A DNA stretch of 64,000 bases from Spirodela intermedia (lineage: Eukaryota > Streptophyta > Magnoliopsida > Alismatales > Araceae): the NCBI GenBank assembly GCA_902729315.2, contig LR746281.1:3470501-3534500 (forward strand), given 5' to 3'. This document shows positions 10,847-22,257 of this stretch, piece by piece (the first letter of the stretch is position 1; each line of letters begins with the position of its first letter). The translations under genes and the position numbers were made by a program. The notes under the pieces were generated by a model. The model was not told where the DNA came from and did no database searches. It was given only the letters and a program-made list of their open reading frames with translations.

Positions 10847-11237
10847 GACCCATGTATTTCATTTAAATATGGATGAATATGGATTTTTGGACCCATGTAT
10901 TTCATGCAAAATTACCGTGGCATAGAGAGTGACCCATGTATTTCCTGTTTTCTATTTATTTAATTATGGATGAATTTATTTATAATAAAATACATGAAGT
11001 GACCCATGTATTTCATAGTCCGCATAAATGTGTGGCATTTTGAATTTAATTAAAATTTTCTAAAAATTATGGTGCCGTAGGAAGTGGCCCTTGTATTTCC
11101 TGTTTTCTATTTATTGAAATACCGATGAATTTATTTATTTAAATACATGAAGTGACCCATACATTCCATACTCCGCAAAAATGTTTAGGTTTTTGGACTT
11201 TAATGCAATTTTCCTAAAACTTCATCAGCGTAGGGAG
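10847..11237. repeat. Tandem repeat array, period about 154 bp
   Basis: The motif GACCCATGTATTTC or a close variant occurs at 10847, 10890, 10931, 11001, 11086 and 11154. The pair 10931/11001 repeats as 11086/11154 with a 153-155 bp period and conserved flanks such as CCTGTTTTCTATTTATT and AATACATGAAGTG. The first pair is a shortened copy. The array lies about 0.8-1.2 kb upstream of the MYC2-like start codon. Confidence 0.85.
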
Positions 11238-11612
11238 GAGCTTATTATGCATTCTAAAAGCCCAGATGCTTTATGTTTTAGAGGAGTATGAAAAACCCAG
11301 TGGGTTTTGAAAGAATAAAACGACCCGCAATTTTTTAGAATTTGAAATAGGTGCCTCACTTCATTTAATTCAATAAATAAATTAATTGGTATTTGAATAA
11401 ATAAATAAATTCGACCGTGGGGGTAGTGGCAATGTTGTTTTTTTTAATTTTAAAAAACCGCTTGTTTCCCCAAAGTGTATGTATTCCAGGAGTATTTATG
11501 GGGGGATAAATGGAGATATGACGGTTCACTAAGCCGAGTACTATATTAGGACGTGGATTTTATGATTATTATTTATGGGAATAGACGGCGCCGCCGAAGT
11601 CAGAGGAGCGCG
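11238..11612. other. AT-rich upstream region of the MYC2-like gene
   Basis: AT-rich promoter-distal sequence between the 154-bp array and the putative G-box. No coding sequence seen. Confidence 0.5.
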
Positions 11613-11618
11613 CACGTG
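11613..11618. promoter_or_regulatory. G-box (CACGTG) upstream of the MYC2-like gene
   Basis: A palindromic CACGTG lies about 80 bases before a TATA-like element and 449 bases before the start codon. MYC2-type factors bind G-box sequences, so autoregulation is possible but only inferred. Confidence 0.5.
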
Positions 11619-11690
11619 ATAGAAAAGGAGGACGACCGCGAACTAAACGTGGTCCCCTCTTGGTTGGATACGAATCTACGGGGTCTGCTG

Positions 11691-11700
11691 TATACGTATA
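11691..11700 (+). promoter_or_regulatory. Candidate TATA element of the MYC2-like gene
   Basis: TATACGTATA, 371 bases before the start codon. If used, transcription would begin near 11,720 and the first ATG in the leader would be that at 11,821. Confidence 0.35.
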
Positions 11701-11820
11701 GAAGGATTCGCCCCGGTCGGCAGTGCGACGTGGCGACCTGAGCGGGTTGACCGGAGGGGCGGCAAGATTTGGGTCAAAGAAACCGGCCCAGGTAGGTTCC
11801 TTGCGGGCGGCCCGTCTGGA

Positions 11821-11835
11821 ATGGATAGGAAATGA
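11821..11835 (+). CDS. uORF1 of the MYC2-like gene (4 codons)
   Basis: ATG GAT AGG AAA TGA. Its stop overlaps the ATG of uORF2 in an ATGA. It is the first ATG after the candidate TATA element. Translation is not shown. Confidence 0.35.
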
Positions 11836-12065
11836 GGCGTACATTTCGGCGAAATGCAGATCCAAATGCGCTCGCTCTAACTCTATCGTCTTACGCCACC
11901 GCCGTCACCACCACCACCATCACCACGGCGTTGGCTGCTTTCCCCTTCTTGCTCTCTCCAATCGCCGCCGCCGCCGCCTCCTCCTCCTCCTCCTCCTCCG
12001 CCGCCACCTTCCGGCAAGCGGCGTCGCTGCACGCCACCTGCGGGTGGCGCCGATTCGTTCGATGA
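11832..12065 (+). CDS. uORF2 of the MYC2-like gene (77 codons)
   Basis: This reading frame starts in the ATGA that closes uORF1 and ends with TGA at 12063-12065, overlapping the MYC2-like ATG at 12062 in a second ATGA. The peptide would begin MRRTFRRN and be rich in Thr, Ala and Ser, with a hydrophobic middle, rather like a targeting peptide, though this follows easily from the trinucleotide-rich DNA. I do not recognise a conserved peptide uORF. It may affect translation of the main frame by reinitiation. Confidence 0.4.
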   Translation: MRRTFRRNADPNALALTLSSYATAVTTTTITTALAAFPFLLSPIAAAAASSSSSSSAATFRQAASLHATCGWRRFVR

Positions 12066-14086
12066 ATCTGTGGACGGATGAGAGCAGCTCGATGATGGAA
12101 GCGTTCGTGGCGTCGTCGGAGGCTCAGGGATTCGCCTGGCCGGGTTCCGGCGTGGCGTCGTCCTCCTCCGATCCTGCGAGGAAATTCCTCGCGGTGGCAC
12201 CGCCGCCGCCATCGCCGCCGCCCATGGCGGGGATTGTGAACCAGGAGACGCTGCAGCAGCGGTTGCAGGCGCTGATAGAGGGGGCGAGGGAGAGCTGGAC
12301 CTACGCCATCTTCTGGCAGTCCTCTGTGGACGTCTCCAATGGCGCCTCCTTCCTCGCGTGGGGGGACGGCTACTACAAGGGTTGCGAGGAGGACAAGAGG
12401 AAGATGCTGCCGTCGCCGGCGACCAGCGCCGCCGACCAGGAGCACCGGAAGAAAGTGCTGCGGGAGCTGAACTCGCTCATCTCGGGGGCGGCGGTCGCCG
12501 GAGAGGACGCCGTCGATGAGGAGGTCACGGACACGGAGTGGTTCTTCCTGGTGTCGATGACGCAGAGTTTCCTCAACGGCGCCGGCTTCCCAGGGCACGT
12601 CCTCTTCACGGCAGCGCCGGCGTGGGTCGCCGGCACCGAGCGGCTGGCGGCGGCGGGCTGCGAGCGCGTCCGGCAGGCCCAGACCTTCGGCATCCAGACG
12701 ATGGTCTGCGTCCCCGTCGGCGGCGGCGTTGTCGAGTTCGGCTCCACCGATCTGATCTACCAGAACATCGATATCGTCGACAAGGTCAAGGTCCTCTTCA
12801 ACTTCAACTTCGGCGGCGGCGGCAGGTTTGGTGCGGCGGCGGGGCCCGTGGTGGCGGCCCCGCCGTGGCCGGCGGCTGTGGCCGGAGACGAGGGGGAGAA
12901 CGACCCCTCCGCCATGTGGATCTCAGACCCTGCCGTGGTGGAGATCAAGGGCTCCATGTTTGAGAACCCTAGCAGGAGCAGCCTCACCGGCAGCGGCAGC
13001 TCGGTGCAGCCGCAGCAGCACCGCCAGCAGCCTCATCCTCATCATGTTCATCATCGTCATCATCAGAGCCCCGCCATTAACAACCCTCATTCCCAGCAGG
13101 GCCCTTTCACCAGAGAGCTCAACTTCTCAGATTTCGGCCTGAACCACTCCAATCCGCTGCAAGCGCTGAAGGCGGAGTCCGGGGAGCTCATGAACTTCGG
13201 GGAAAGCAAGAGGAACTCCGTCGCCGTTGCCGACGGCGGCGTATTCGGCCGCCAGGCGGAGGACAGGAAGCAGACTAAGTCGGCGGCGGCGACGGCTGCG
13301 ACGTCTAAGCTGAGCATCGACGAGGGTATGCTCTCCTTCACGTCGGCGGCGGTGGTCCGGCCGGCGTTGAACGAGGCGGCGAAGTCCGGCGGCGTGGGGA
13401 TCAGCGGGGACTCCGGCCACTCCGGCCACTCCGACGTCGAGGCGTCAGTGCGGGAGGCGGAGAGCCGGGCGGCGCCGGCGCCGGCGCCGCCGGAGAAGCG
13501 GCCAAGGAAGCGGGGGAGGAAGCCCGCCAACGGGAGGGAGGAGCCCCTCAACCACGTCGAAGCGGAGCGACAGCGGCGGGAGAAGCTCAACCAGCGGTTC
13601 TACGCCCTGCGGGCGGTGGTGCCCAACGTCTCCAAGATGGACAAGGCCTCCCTCCTCGCCGACGCCATCGCCTACATCAACGACCTCCGCTCCCAGTTGC
13701 AGTTGCTGGAGTCGGACAAGGAGGCGCTGCAGAACCAGATAGAGTCCTTGCTGAAGAAGGAGAGGCAGCCCCCCCCGCCGGAGCTGAAGACGACCGCCGC
13801 GGCGGCGGCGGTAGCGGAGGTGGACGTGAAGATAATTGGCAGGGAGGCGATGATCAGGGTGCAGTCGAAGAGGAAGAACCACCCCGCCGCGAGGTTGATG
13901 ATGGCGCTCATGGAGATGGAGCTCGAGGTGGTCTACGCCAGCGTCTCCGTGGTCAACGACCTGATGATCCAGCAGGCCACCGTCCGCATGTCCGCCGCCG
14001 CCTCTTACACCAAGGAGCAGCTCAGCTCCGCTCTCTTGTCCCGCATAGCGGACGCTTCCGACCCTCGGGTATTGAACCAGAGATAG
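12062..14086 (+). CDS. MYC2: MYC2-type bHLH transcription factor
   Basis: Nuclear activator of jasmonate responses that binds G-box DNA and is held inactive by JAZ repressors. Single exon, 674 residues, typical of MYC2/3/4. The start is chosen because [15 protein letters not shown] matches the family N-terminus and it is the first in-frame ATG. Domains: JAZ-interacting region from about residue 61 (TYAIFWQSS) with the following activation segment around 155-173 ([18 protein letters not shown]); basic region and HLH from residue 497 ([17 protein letters not shown], then [12 protein letters not shown]); leucine-rich extension; ACT-like dimer domain from about 587 ([14 protein letters not shown]). 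The basic residues for E-box contact (H, E, R) are present. The CDS is very GC-rich, with a His/Gln-rich linker near residue 320. Upstream lie a G-box and two chained uORFs. Confidence 0.95.
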   Translation: MNLWTDESSSMMEAFVASSEAQGFAWPGSGVASSSSDPARKFLAVAPPPPSPPPMAGIVNQETLQQRLQALIEGARESWTYAIFWQSSVDVSNGASFLAWGDGYYKGCEEDKRKMLPSPATSAADQEHRKKVLRELNSLISGAAVAGEDAVDEEVTDTEWFFLVSMTQSFLNGAGFPGHVLFTAAPAWVAGTERLAAAGCERVRQAQTFGIQTMVCVPVGGGVVEFGSTDLIYQNIDIVDKVKVLFNFNFGGGGRFGAAAGPVVAAPPWPAAVAGDEGENDPSAMWISDPAVVEIKGSMFENPSRSSLTGSGSSVQPQQHRQQPHPHHVHHRHHQSPAINNPHSQQGPFTRELNFSDFGLNHSNPLQALKAESGELMNFGESKRNSVAVADGGVFGRQAEDRKQTKSAAATAATSKLSIDEGMLSFTSAAVVRPALNEAAKSGGVGISGDSGHSGHSDVEASVREAESRAAPAPAPPEKRPRKRGRKPANGREEPLNHVEAERQRREKLNQRFYALRAVVPNVSKMDKASLLADAIAYINDLRSQLQLLESDKEALQNQIESLLKKERQPPPPELKTTAAAAAVAEVDVKIIGREAMIRVQSKRKNHPAARLMMALMEMELEVVYASVSVVNDLMIQQATVRMSAAASYTKEQLSSALLSRIADASDPRVLNQR

Positions 14087-17000
14087 AAATATGGAGGGAG
14101 AATAGAGAGATAATAGAGAGAGAGAGATAGAGAGAGAGTGGAGTCTGTCAGCGTGTAGAACTGGCTGCCGCCATGAGAGAGCTTCTCAAGCTACTCTGGA
14201 ACGAGTTCTTTGTCTGAGTTGCGCCGACTTCTTCTCGGCTTCTCCCCATTTGGGAGCACTTCTTCAAAAATCAATTCCGATCGCCTTTTGGCTCCTCCAT
14301 ATCCAATCTAGGATCGGCTTTTCACAAAGACATGCCCGCACGTCCCCCTTCCCCCGGTGTGATCCACTCGTGTATAGCTCGACCACAGAAGACTCATGGG
14401 TCCCAGTGGCAACTTCTGGATCTCCCATGTGGCCGCCTCTCTCGCTGCCTTTCTCTCTCTCTCTCTGTTCTCTCTCTCTCTATTTGTGGGAGGAGCTCCG
14501 GATTCTTAGGAGAGCAATTACTGTCTGCGCATGCCACTGGCACATGTTGATGGACATGTCGGCAGCCTTTGGAGTCACCCAAGGGGCCAATAACCCCGCA
14601 AAAATCATAAACATGCGTGGTCCTGAACTCGGTGCAACATAATTAGAGAAATTTTCGCATTGGGCTACTGAATAACCTTACGGAATTAAGTTTATTAGAA
14701 CCCCAGTGCATGGTTCTTTCTAAGACCGAAATTAGAGTTCCATGGGATTGTAAACTATGTAGTTTCATTGGTGATAAAGAGCCCACAATATTCACAATAA
14801 CGCACCCAATTGGTACTGAATCTCTCTCTAAATGTACTCCTCAATGGTGATTTTTGAGTCATTTAAATTAGAACTATATTTTTGTGGTACCAGCTTAACA
14901 TTTACCATCTGAATTGCCTAACCATGGGCGTAGATTGGTGCCGCATGTTTGGGCATAATGCATGTGAAAGTCTGTGAATAATGAAAAATTTCGAATAAAC
15001 CTGATGTGGCTTCTTATGGTACTTATCAACTGTCAAACCTAGCTTATGTTTCCTTTTTTAGAATGTAATGCACATAGAAAACTGCAATGAAAATATTATT
15101 CAACCTACAAAATAGCTGGGTGATTTTTATGCACAAAGGGCCAATAGTAATTAGAAGATATGAAAAAGGGCCATGCTAGTTGCTTAAAATAAGAGGAATG
15201 AAAAGTGGGAAACTAAAATCTAAGTGCTTTAATGACCATTTAACCCAAATAGTTTGGCATCATCATTAATTTATCACCATTTTTTATTTAGCAGGTAAAA
15301 TCATTCTTGTTTCACCTTGAAGAGGCAAAATTCATTGTGGTAAACTTGAAATCAACTCATGGAAGTCGACAACACTGTTTTGTTGACCCAAGGAATAGTG
15401 CAATTTGCTGAAAAATAAGCTTTAAATAAACACATAATGTATGCCTAAACAAGAGACAAAATATGTCCTTGTCATTGATGTTTGATTACATTGTTTCATG
15501 ATAGTTATACATTGGTATCTTATTGGATAAATATTTCACCTAGTGGGCCATCTTTCCCTCAAAACAGCATGATGTTTGATATTTGCCTCTCTATCAATGT
15601 GGATGACAATTTATCATAACACCATATTACATATTATTCATCCCACTTTATATTGAAATTATTTAATGATCAAAATATCATAGGTTAGCTTATTGCAATA
15701 TATGAGCTACTTGTTCACTAGTGATGTCACCGGATATTTAGAATCTTGCACAGATGTTAATTGACCTTTAAAGATATAGCTCTCTTGTTCAAAATACACT
15801 TTAGTAAACTCAATTTTTAAGTTTAAAATAATACAAAAATTTACTATTTTCCTAGTAAACTAATACCTTCAACAGATCAAAATTCGCCATAGTTTCAACA
15901 AATAGCTGTAATTGTAATAGAGTTTTTAGTTGGCTTCTTATTTGTAAAAGAAAAACCTGAATAAAGTCAATTTTTAATAGTGAAGTTTTGAATAGGTAGG
16001 TGCTTAACATCCTTTCAAGGAATCTTAAAACAATTTGAAATGTTGCTCAATATTGTTGGGAATACAAAGCTCTACAGTAGAGTGTTTCTTCAATTGAAAA
16101 ATTATTTGTTTACACATCATTGTTTCTTATATATATGTTTTATTCCCAGAATCTAGTGATCTAATAGATTTCCCCAATCATAGTGTGACCTTCTCATATG
16201 ATGCTAAACACAAACATTATCTATTGCCACCTTTATAGTTATACGTACATATTGAATAAAAGTAAAAATAAATTTAAAAACCTTTGAAGATGAGATGAAT
16301 AGTAAAGAAGTTTCATCTTGGAGCATTGCAAATATGCTTGCATTAAAAGCTCTTCTTCTTCATCAAAAGGTTCAAATCTCATTTTTGTTAGTTAGGTCTA
16401 ATTGCTACTTTTCCCTTCATAGACTGTGCTGAAATACTCATTATTAGTATTTCCTTTTTAAGGGAACTTTACCAAAACATAAATCTATCAACAAAACTTA
16501 TATGTAAGGCCATTTGTTTATTTCATGGACTAAAGTAGACCTTATTTTATGGGGACTTCAATTATAACAAGAGAAATTTAATCATTTGGATGTTCATTAT
16601 CACTTGATTTATAAAGTTTGATTAATGTCTTTCATCATGTCAATCATTCAAATGTGGCCCCTCATATTCATATATTTTACAAGACAGATTTATGGAAGCT
16701 TAGGACAAAAATTCTTCTCAATATCTCATAAATAGTACATTAAATATTTTTCAGACAAATTTTAGATGATCCAACTTCAACTTGTCATAGCCCAAGAAAT
16801 GTAGCAAAAGATGACATTAGTATAAAATTTTCATCTTCAAGTAAATAATGCTTTGGTTACCTTCTATATATTAAATTGGAGGTAGTTCTTTTGTACTATG
16901 GTTAAACTATTGGAAATGTAGGGTAGGTTAACTTTAAACATAGGAACTGATGTAATGTGGATAGAAATGATACACTATATATATGAGCATTACCTGGTGT

Positions 17001-20000
17001 GGTTAAAAAAATCAGCTTTTAGGTGGCCAAGAAATTTCAACTAGTTATTACCTTCCAAGAATGAAATGGGGGCAAAAATATCCCCTTTTTCTGGCTCTTC
17101 GAATTGTGGCCATTTTTTGACCAACATAGTTAGTATATGCTGATCACCTAGTACTCTTTGGCAGATATTAAACTCTTCTTGCTCTCTTTTCTCATTATTT
17201 TAAGTTATGTTCGGACATCCAAATTTGGTATGTGATCATATTAATATCAAGATGATTAAATAGGCTTCAAGACCACTATTGATATGATTATCAAGAGAGG
17301 CATAATGAAATCAACTTAGTATGCGTATCTAAGCTTGTTAAATCATGACTATCTCACTCTTTTACAAATTGTGATGATGTATTGACACAAGTAGTGATCT
17401 TGCATGTGATTTGGAATGAAACTTTATAAAAAATAATGAGCAAAACTTTCTAATAGGAGCTCATAGAACAATAGTTACTAAAAGGTCATATGTGAACTAA
17501 CGACCTACATCTACCATACTATTTAGTTTAAATTTTTCATAAGCCTTTATTATATCTATGAATAAACTCCCAAAGACAATAAAAATAGATAGAATGAAAT
17601 TATTTATTTTAAAACTCTAATGTCCTAGCATATGATTCTAACAATAATTATAATGTACGATTTCTTAAAGGCAAAAATATGACAAAATCACTGAACTTCC
17701 CCATTTAGGGGGAGGGGGTGGCCTTTCTCTATCAAGCAATGTGGGTTTCATTAAAAATGCCCTAGAATGTCTTGCATAGGGCTATTTTTAGTCTTGTCTA
17801 AGTATTGAATGGGCTTAGTACATTTGAGTCTGAAAGTATGTTACGCTCTCATTATCTAGGCTTATCTTGGCAAGTTACATCTTTATCATCACAATCAAAT
17901 AAAGAGATAAGTCAAACGTTACCACATTGAATGATGAGTAAGTTTCAATAGCAAGTAGAGCTGTCACATAGAACTAGGGTTTGGATAGTTGTGATTGGTA
18001 AGCTATTTTGATGGCTTGATGTGTTCCTAGAATAACCATTGAAATAATTAGATGAAGGGATATTTTTTGCATGTTCCCATTAGTTGGGCAGTAAATATGT
18101 GAAAGAGGGGAGTCTATTTTGCACATAAAAGATCTAAGCACATGAGTGTTTTGAAGAGTTTAGTATATCAATACAACCTTTACTCTTCTACACTTGAATA
18201 TTTTACTAAGTTATTCCTAACTTCTAATGATAAGTTAACATTAATGTTAATTCCCTATTTATGTAAATTTATTTAGTTTGTTCTTATTTTTCCCTGTTTA
18301 AGCATGTTGACATATTTTATTCTTTTTTTCCCAATTTATATATATTGAGTTATTTTATTCTTATTTTTTCCTCTAATTTTGGAGAATCTATTCATGTAAC
18401 ATAATATTTATTGTTTAAAACATTTTCATTTTTTTAAGCTCTCATTCATTTGCTTAGAACTTATGCATTAGGTTCACATGAGCAAAAAAATCGTTTTGGT
18501 GATCTACTCCTCTATCTCACCCCATGAAACACAAGAAATCTTCAATAGAATTCAGCCAGCTTTGCCATATCATTTGGCCAGATTAGATAAGCCATATTTC
18601 TTAGTTTAATTGACTTAGAAATCACAACTGACCCAACCAACTTGGCAAGCACCAATCCCTTATCACCTTGAATGACTAACACCTACTTGTTAAATTTCCA
18701 ATTGAGCTAAATAAACATCATGAGGAGACTCATTTCATTCAATTAATCTGGGTGGATCAAGAAATAAAATCACTTTTGCACAACAGTTCAAGGACACCTT
18801 AAAGCGGATGAAGTTATTCACAATGACTAAAAAAAGTTCACCAACCTAGTAACTCAACAGCTACTCAATAGATAAGTACACATGTGTATTACCTAATCTT
18901 ATTATAGTAACCATTGAAGTCAATAGATTGAATTTGGTGATGGATAACATCTTAGTGACATATGACTAGATGTTTAGGGCAAAGAGTTATCATGGGTCTT
19001 GTTTATGGGGGACATAAGAGGTCGATTAAACACAAGGATAATGAGACAGATATAGGTTCATGGTTCCCTCAAAAGGAGTAGTTGATATTGGGCCAAATGG
19101 TCTTATCCTAGTATTAAATAGTTGACATAAAAGATAATGTAAGTCATCGGTGTACTATGTGAACAAGCCTTGAACGTTAAATTTTGGAGCCAAACTTCTT
19201 TTATGATGATGATAGGTCTGTATAATAAAACATTTACTAATGAAATATAGGTATATCAACAATTTGTTAGACTAAGCATTTCAGGTGTATAAAATCATCT
19301 AATTTCTTCTTTCCATAAATGAATTTGGGTCTCCATGTACTTGAATATTGAGGAAAGCATGAAACTAGATGCTACATAAAAAATAAAAAATTGTGAAAGT
19401 AATATGATAGTTGTGATGTGCTTGTTGGTGTGGTTATGATCAATCATCGTACAATTTTTTCATGAAATAAATGTCTCTCCATGCGGTTGGTTATTAAAAC
19501 TTCTCATTCAAAACGTACAAACTTACCATTGGTTATAAGTAATAGTTTTACTCACAATAATCCCAAGAGATAGATATAGAAGCAAGTATTGATTTCACAA
19601 AGATTCTCATCAATGTTGGATCATTTTTATGCTATATTATATACCAATAGGAGGGTGAATTGATTTTCTATCAGGTTTTAATATTTTTTCTTATTTTAAA
19701 ATTATTTTTATCATTTCTAAGTATAGTAGGTCTACACAGTCTTATATGAATCAATATAGTGGGGATGGGTTAACAGATTGGTTGACACGATTGTGTTAAT
19801 GAATAAGGTTGGCAAATAAAAATCCTACATGAGTGAGATACAAATAATTATAGTGATTCAACCTTTCTCTAGGATATGTCTATTTTGTAAGGTTTAAGGT
19901 TTCTTATCTTTACTTTCACATACTTTAGAGATATACAACTAAACTTCATGGGATCAACAAAAACTTTATGTGATAGATTTCATACATGTATCACACTAGA

Positions 20001-21184
20001 TATCTTGGCACTTAGTGGTTTTTCTATCATTGTTAGAAGTACTACTCTAAAGTGTTTTAACATAGGAAAATAAGTTCAAAAAACTGGTAAAATGATAGCT
20101 TTCTTAAGGTTGTAGGGAACTTGGGCAACTAGAGTAAGCTTGGGCGAGCAAGAGCTCATAGCAGATTTTGTATGGTAGATTTTGAATAGTGTGGGGAGAG
20201 ATGACTGACCACTGAGGCAATGTTTGAAAGCTCTTCTAGTGGAATATATATAGAGCCCAGAATCTTGAAGATTGGGAGTCAATTATTTGAGATACGATCC
20301 ATAAAAAATTACTTCAGTTGATACACATTTTCTTGACTAAGCTCTTCAAACATTGTCCTCCTTAAGATCTACTTGTTGAATACTATGCCATCAACTCATC
20401 TCTACCCTGGATTCATGGCTTTGGGGGGAAGGCAACATGATAAGCATCTAGTACCATCTCACCATTTTTTAGACTCAAAACTCTAAAAGATATTGAATCC
20501 TCCTAATACCTCTTAACTAATAGTAGTTCTCTACCAATAAGGGTTAGTGTAATTAGTTCTCTAATTTGAGTGAATTTTTTTAAGGGCTAGCATACAATAA
20601 TGTTATGATATTTATATCCAAGTGTTACTTTAATAGAAATTTTAAATGACCATTTTACTCATATACATAATTTGCCAACATCAATTGGGCCTAGGCTGGC
20701 AACAATCCCTCCACACTATCTTTTATAAAAAAATGTTACAGAGGCAGAGTTCTCACTTCAAACCAATTGATAAAATAGGAAGGAGGTCATGCCTTGAATC
20801 AAGGGAGAGTGAGAGAGGTCAGAGAGGGATGAGGAAGGCGAGAAAGATGAGGTTTGAGAGAGAAATGGAGAGAACAAGTTAAAGAGTGTTGAAAGGGAGA
20901 CGCCGGAAGAATGATATGATGGAGAAATGGAAAGAAGTGAAAGAAGAGGTTACGAGCTGTTCAGTGCATTTTGAAAGAATAACCTGCCATTATCATATCT
21001 TAGATAATGTTTAGTATAGGTAATGTGCAATTCGTTAATGCTAGCTACTACAGAGCTTTATTTCTAATAATAGAAGGATTGCCGATCAGTATCTAGAAAA
21101 TCTGGAAGAACGGAAGTGCTTTAAACTCTAAGATTTAAAATGAATATTCCTAATAGATATCTTTGTGTTGTGTGTGTGTGTGTA

Positions 21185-21215
<31 letters not shown>

Positions 21216-21300
21216 GTAAAAGTTAAATGATACCTGATAATGTTAATGATTCAGACAGGATCTGTCGGTAGACTTTAGAGGAAGCCCAACCTTTTTCTAA
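14087..21300. other. AT-rich gene-poor region
   Basis: The first 0.5 kb is moderate in GC with GA and CT runs (14,094-14,140; 14,455-14,485) and probably holds the 3' UTR of the MYC2-like gene. The remaining 6.6 kb is AT-rich and I recognise no exon, RNA gene or retroelement protein. A purine-rich piece lies at about 20,800-20,945. GT and GA microsatellites lie at about 21,170-21,217. Most likely old, decayed transposon DNA. Confidence 0.5.
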
Positions 21301-21311
21301 CAAGAGTTTAA

Positions 21312-21344
<33 letters not shown>

Positions 21345-21401
21345 GCTGTTCTCATCGTTGGAGAGCATGCCGGTGGACACGTCTCCCTCGGTCGCGGCGG
21401 A

Positions 21402-21407
21402 TATATA
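21402..21407 (+). promoter_or_regulatory. Candidate TATA box of the small HSP gene
   Basis: TATATA lies 66 bases before the ATG, a normal distance for a small HSP gene with a short leader. I found no clean heat shock element (three alternating GAA/TTC units) between it and 21,000; only loose GAA spacing near 21,096-21,116. Confidence 0.45.
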
Positions 21408-21467
21408 CGGACTGAATCATACTGGGGTACGGCCATCCAGCTGACTCTATCTTGGGGAGAGAGAGCC

Positions 21468-21750
21468 ATGGAGGAGCTGGCTAGAGACATGGAGAGGGCC
21501 CTTATCTTCGGGGATGACGACTACGACGACCTGGAGTCGGCGTTCGATTTACCTGCGGAGATGCATATGACCTTCGAGTTCCCTGACGACGGGGAGCCGG
21601 TACCCCGCCAACCTGCCCTCGACTACGTAAAAAACCCCAGCGCCCTTCTCCGCACGCCTGCCGACATCTACGACCACAACGACTCCTACTCCTTCGTTAT
21701 CGATATGCCCGGCCTCGAAGCCAATATGATCAAGGTTCTCCTTCTCTCCT

Positions 21751-21810
<60 letters not shown>

Positions 21811-22257
21811 ATCAATTATAAGGATATATATATCGATCTCTCCCCCATCTCTATCCAACCAAGTCTTTCCTAATCTGTCAATCTATCTATCTACGGACCC
21901 ACCAATTGATCACAAGATAATTATCTATATTCACAACGATCTCGGCAGGTGACTGTAGAAGACGATAAGATCCTTCACGTGGTGGGGAGGAGGAGAAAGA
22001 AGGCAGCAGAGGAGGAGCCCGCTAAGGCGGAGGGGGAGGTCGAGGCCCGAAGCAAGCCAGAGGCTCCGGCGGCGAGGCCCATAAGAATCGAGCGGCGGAG
22101 GGCGAGGTACATGAGGAGGTTCAGCTTGCCCAAGGATGCCGACAGGGAGAAGGTCAAGGCCTCTTACAGGAACGGCGTCCTGACGGTGATGGTAGACAAG
22201 GTGCCGGCCAAGGGGCAACCTTCCAGGTCCAGATCCGTCTCCATCCCCGTGTCCTAA
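21468..22257 (+). CDS. Class III small heat shock protein
   Basis: ATP-independent chaperone that holds unfolding proteins, in the class III (HSP17.4-CIII-like, cytosol/nucleus) group. Two exons, 21468-21734 and 21949-22257, phase 0, give 191 residues. The intron sits between MIK and VTVEDD, the position I recall for class III genes. Seen: acidic N-terminal arm, start of the alpha-crystallin domain at about residue 65 (RTPADIYD, VIDMPGL), then RRFSLPKDAD and the NGVLTVMV signature, and a C-terminal VSIPVS that fits the V/I-x-I tail motif. A charged Ala/Glu/Lys-rich insert between the beta strands (AAEEEPAKAEGEVEA) is longer than usual. HSFA1-type factors normally switch on such genes; one lies 26 kb downstream. 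Confidence 0.85.
21751..21807. repeat. Compound (TC)n(TA)n microsatellite in small HSP intron
   Basis: A TC run to about 21,777 passes into a TA run to about 21,806 inside the 214-base intron, close to the 5' splice site. Confidence 0.95.

Noticed and set aside
11723-12061. In-frame N-terminal extension of the MYC2-like protein (113 codons with a His run)
   Set aside because: It has no ATG of its own, its composition follows trinucleotide repeats, and the family N-terminus begins at 12062.
11891-13882. Long minus-strand frames opposite the MYC2-like gene
   Set aside because: These are antisense shadows of a GC-rich CDS, rich in Arg, Pro and Leu, with no domain.
21090-21120. Heat shock element upstream of the small HSP gene
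   Set aside because: There are three GAA words but no alternating TTC partners at 5-base spacing, and it lies 350 bases from the start; evidence is too weak.
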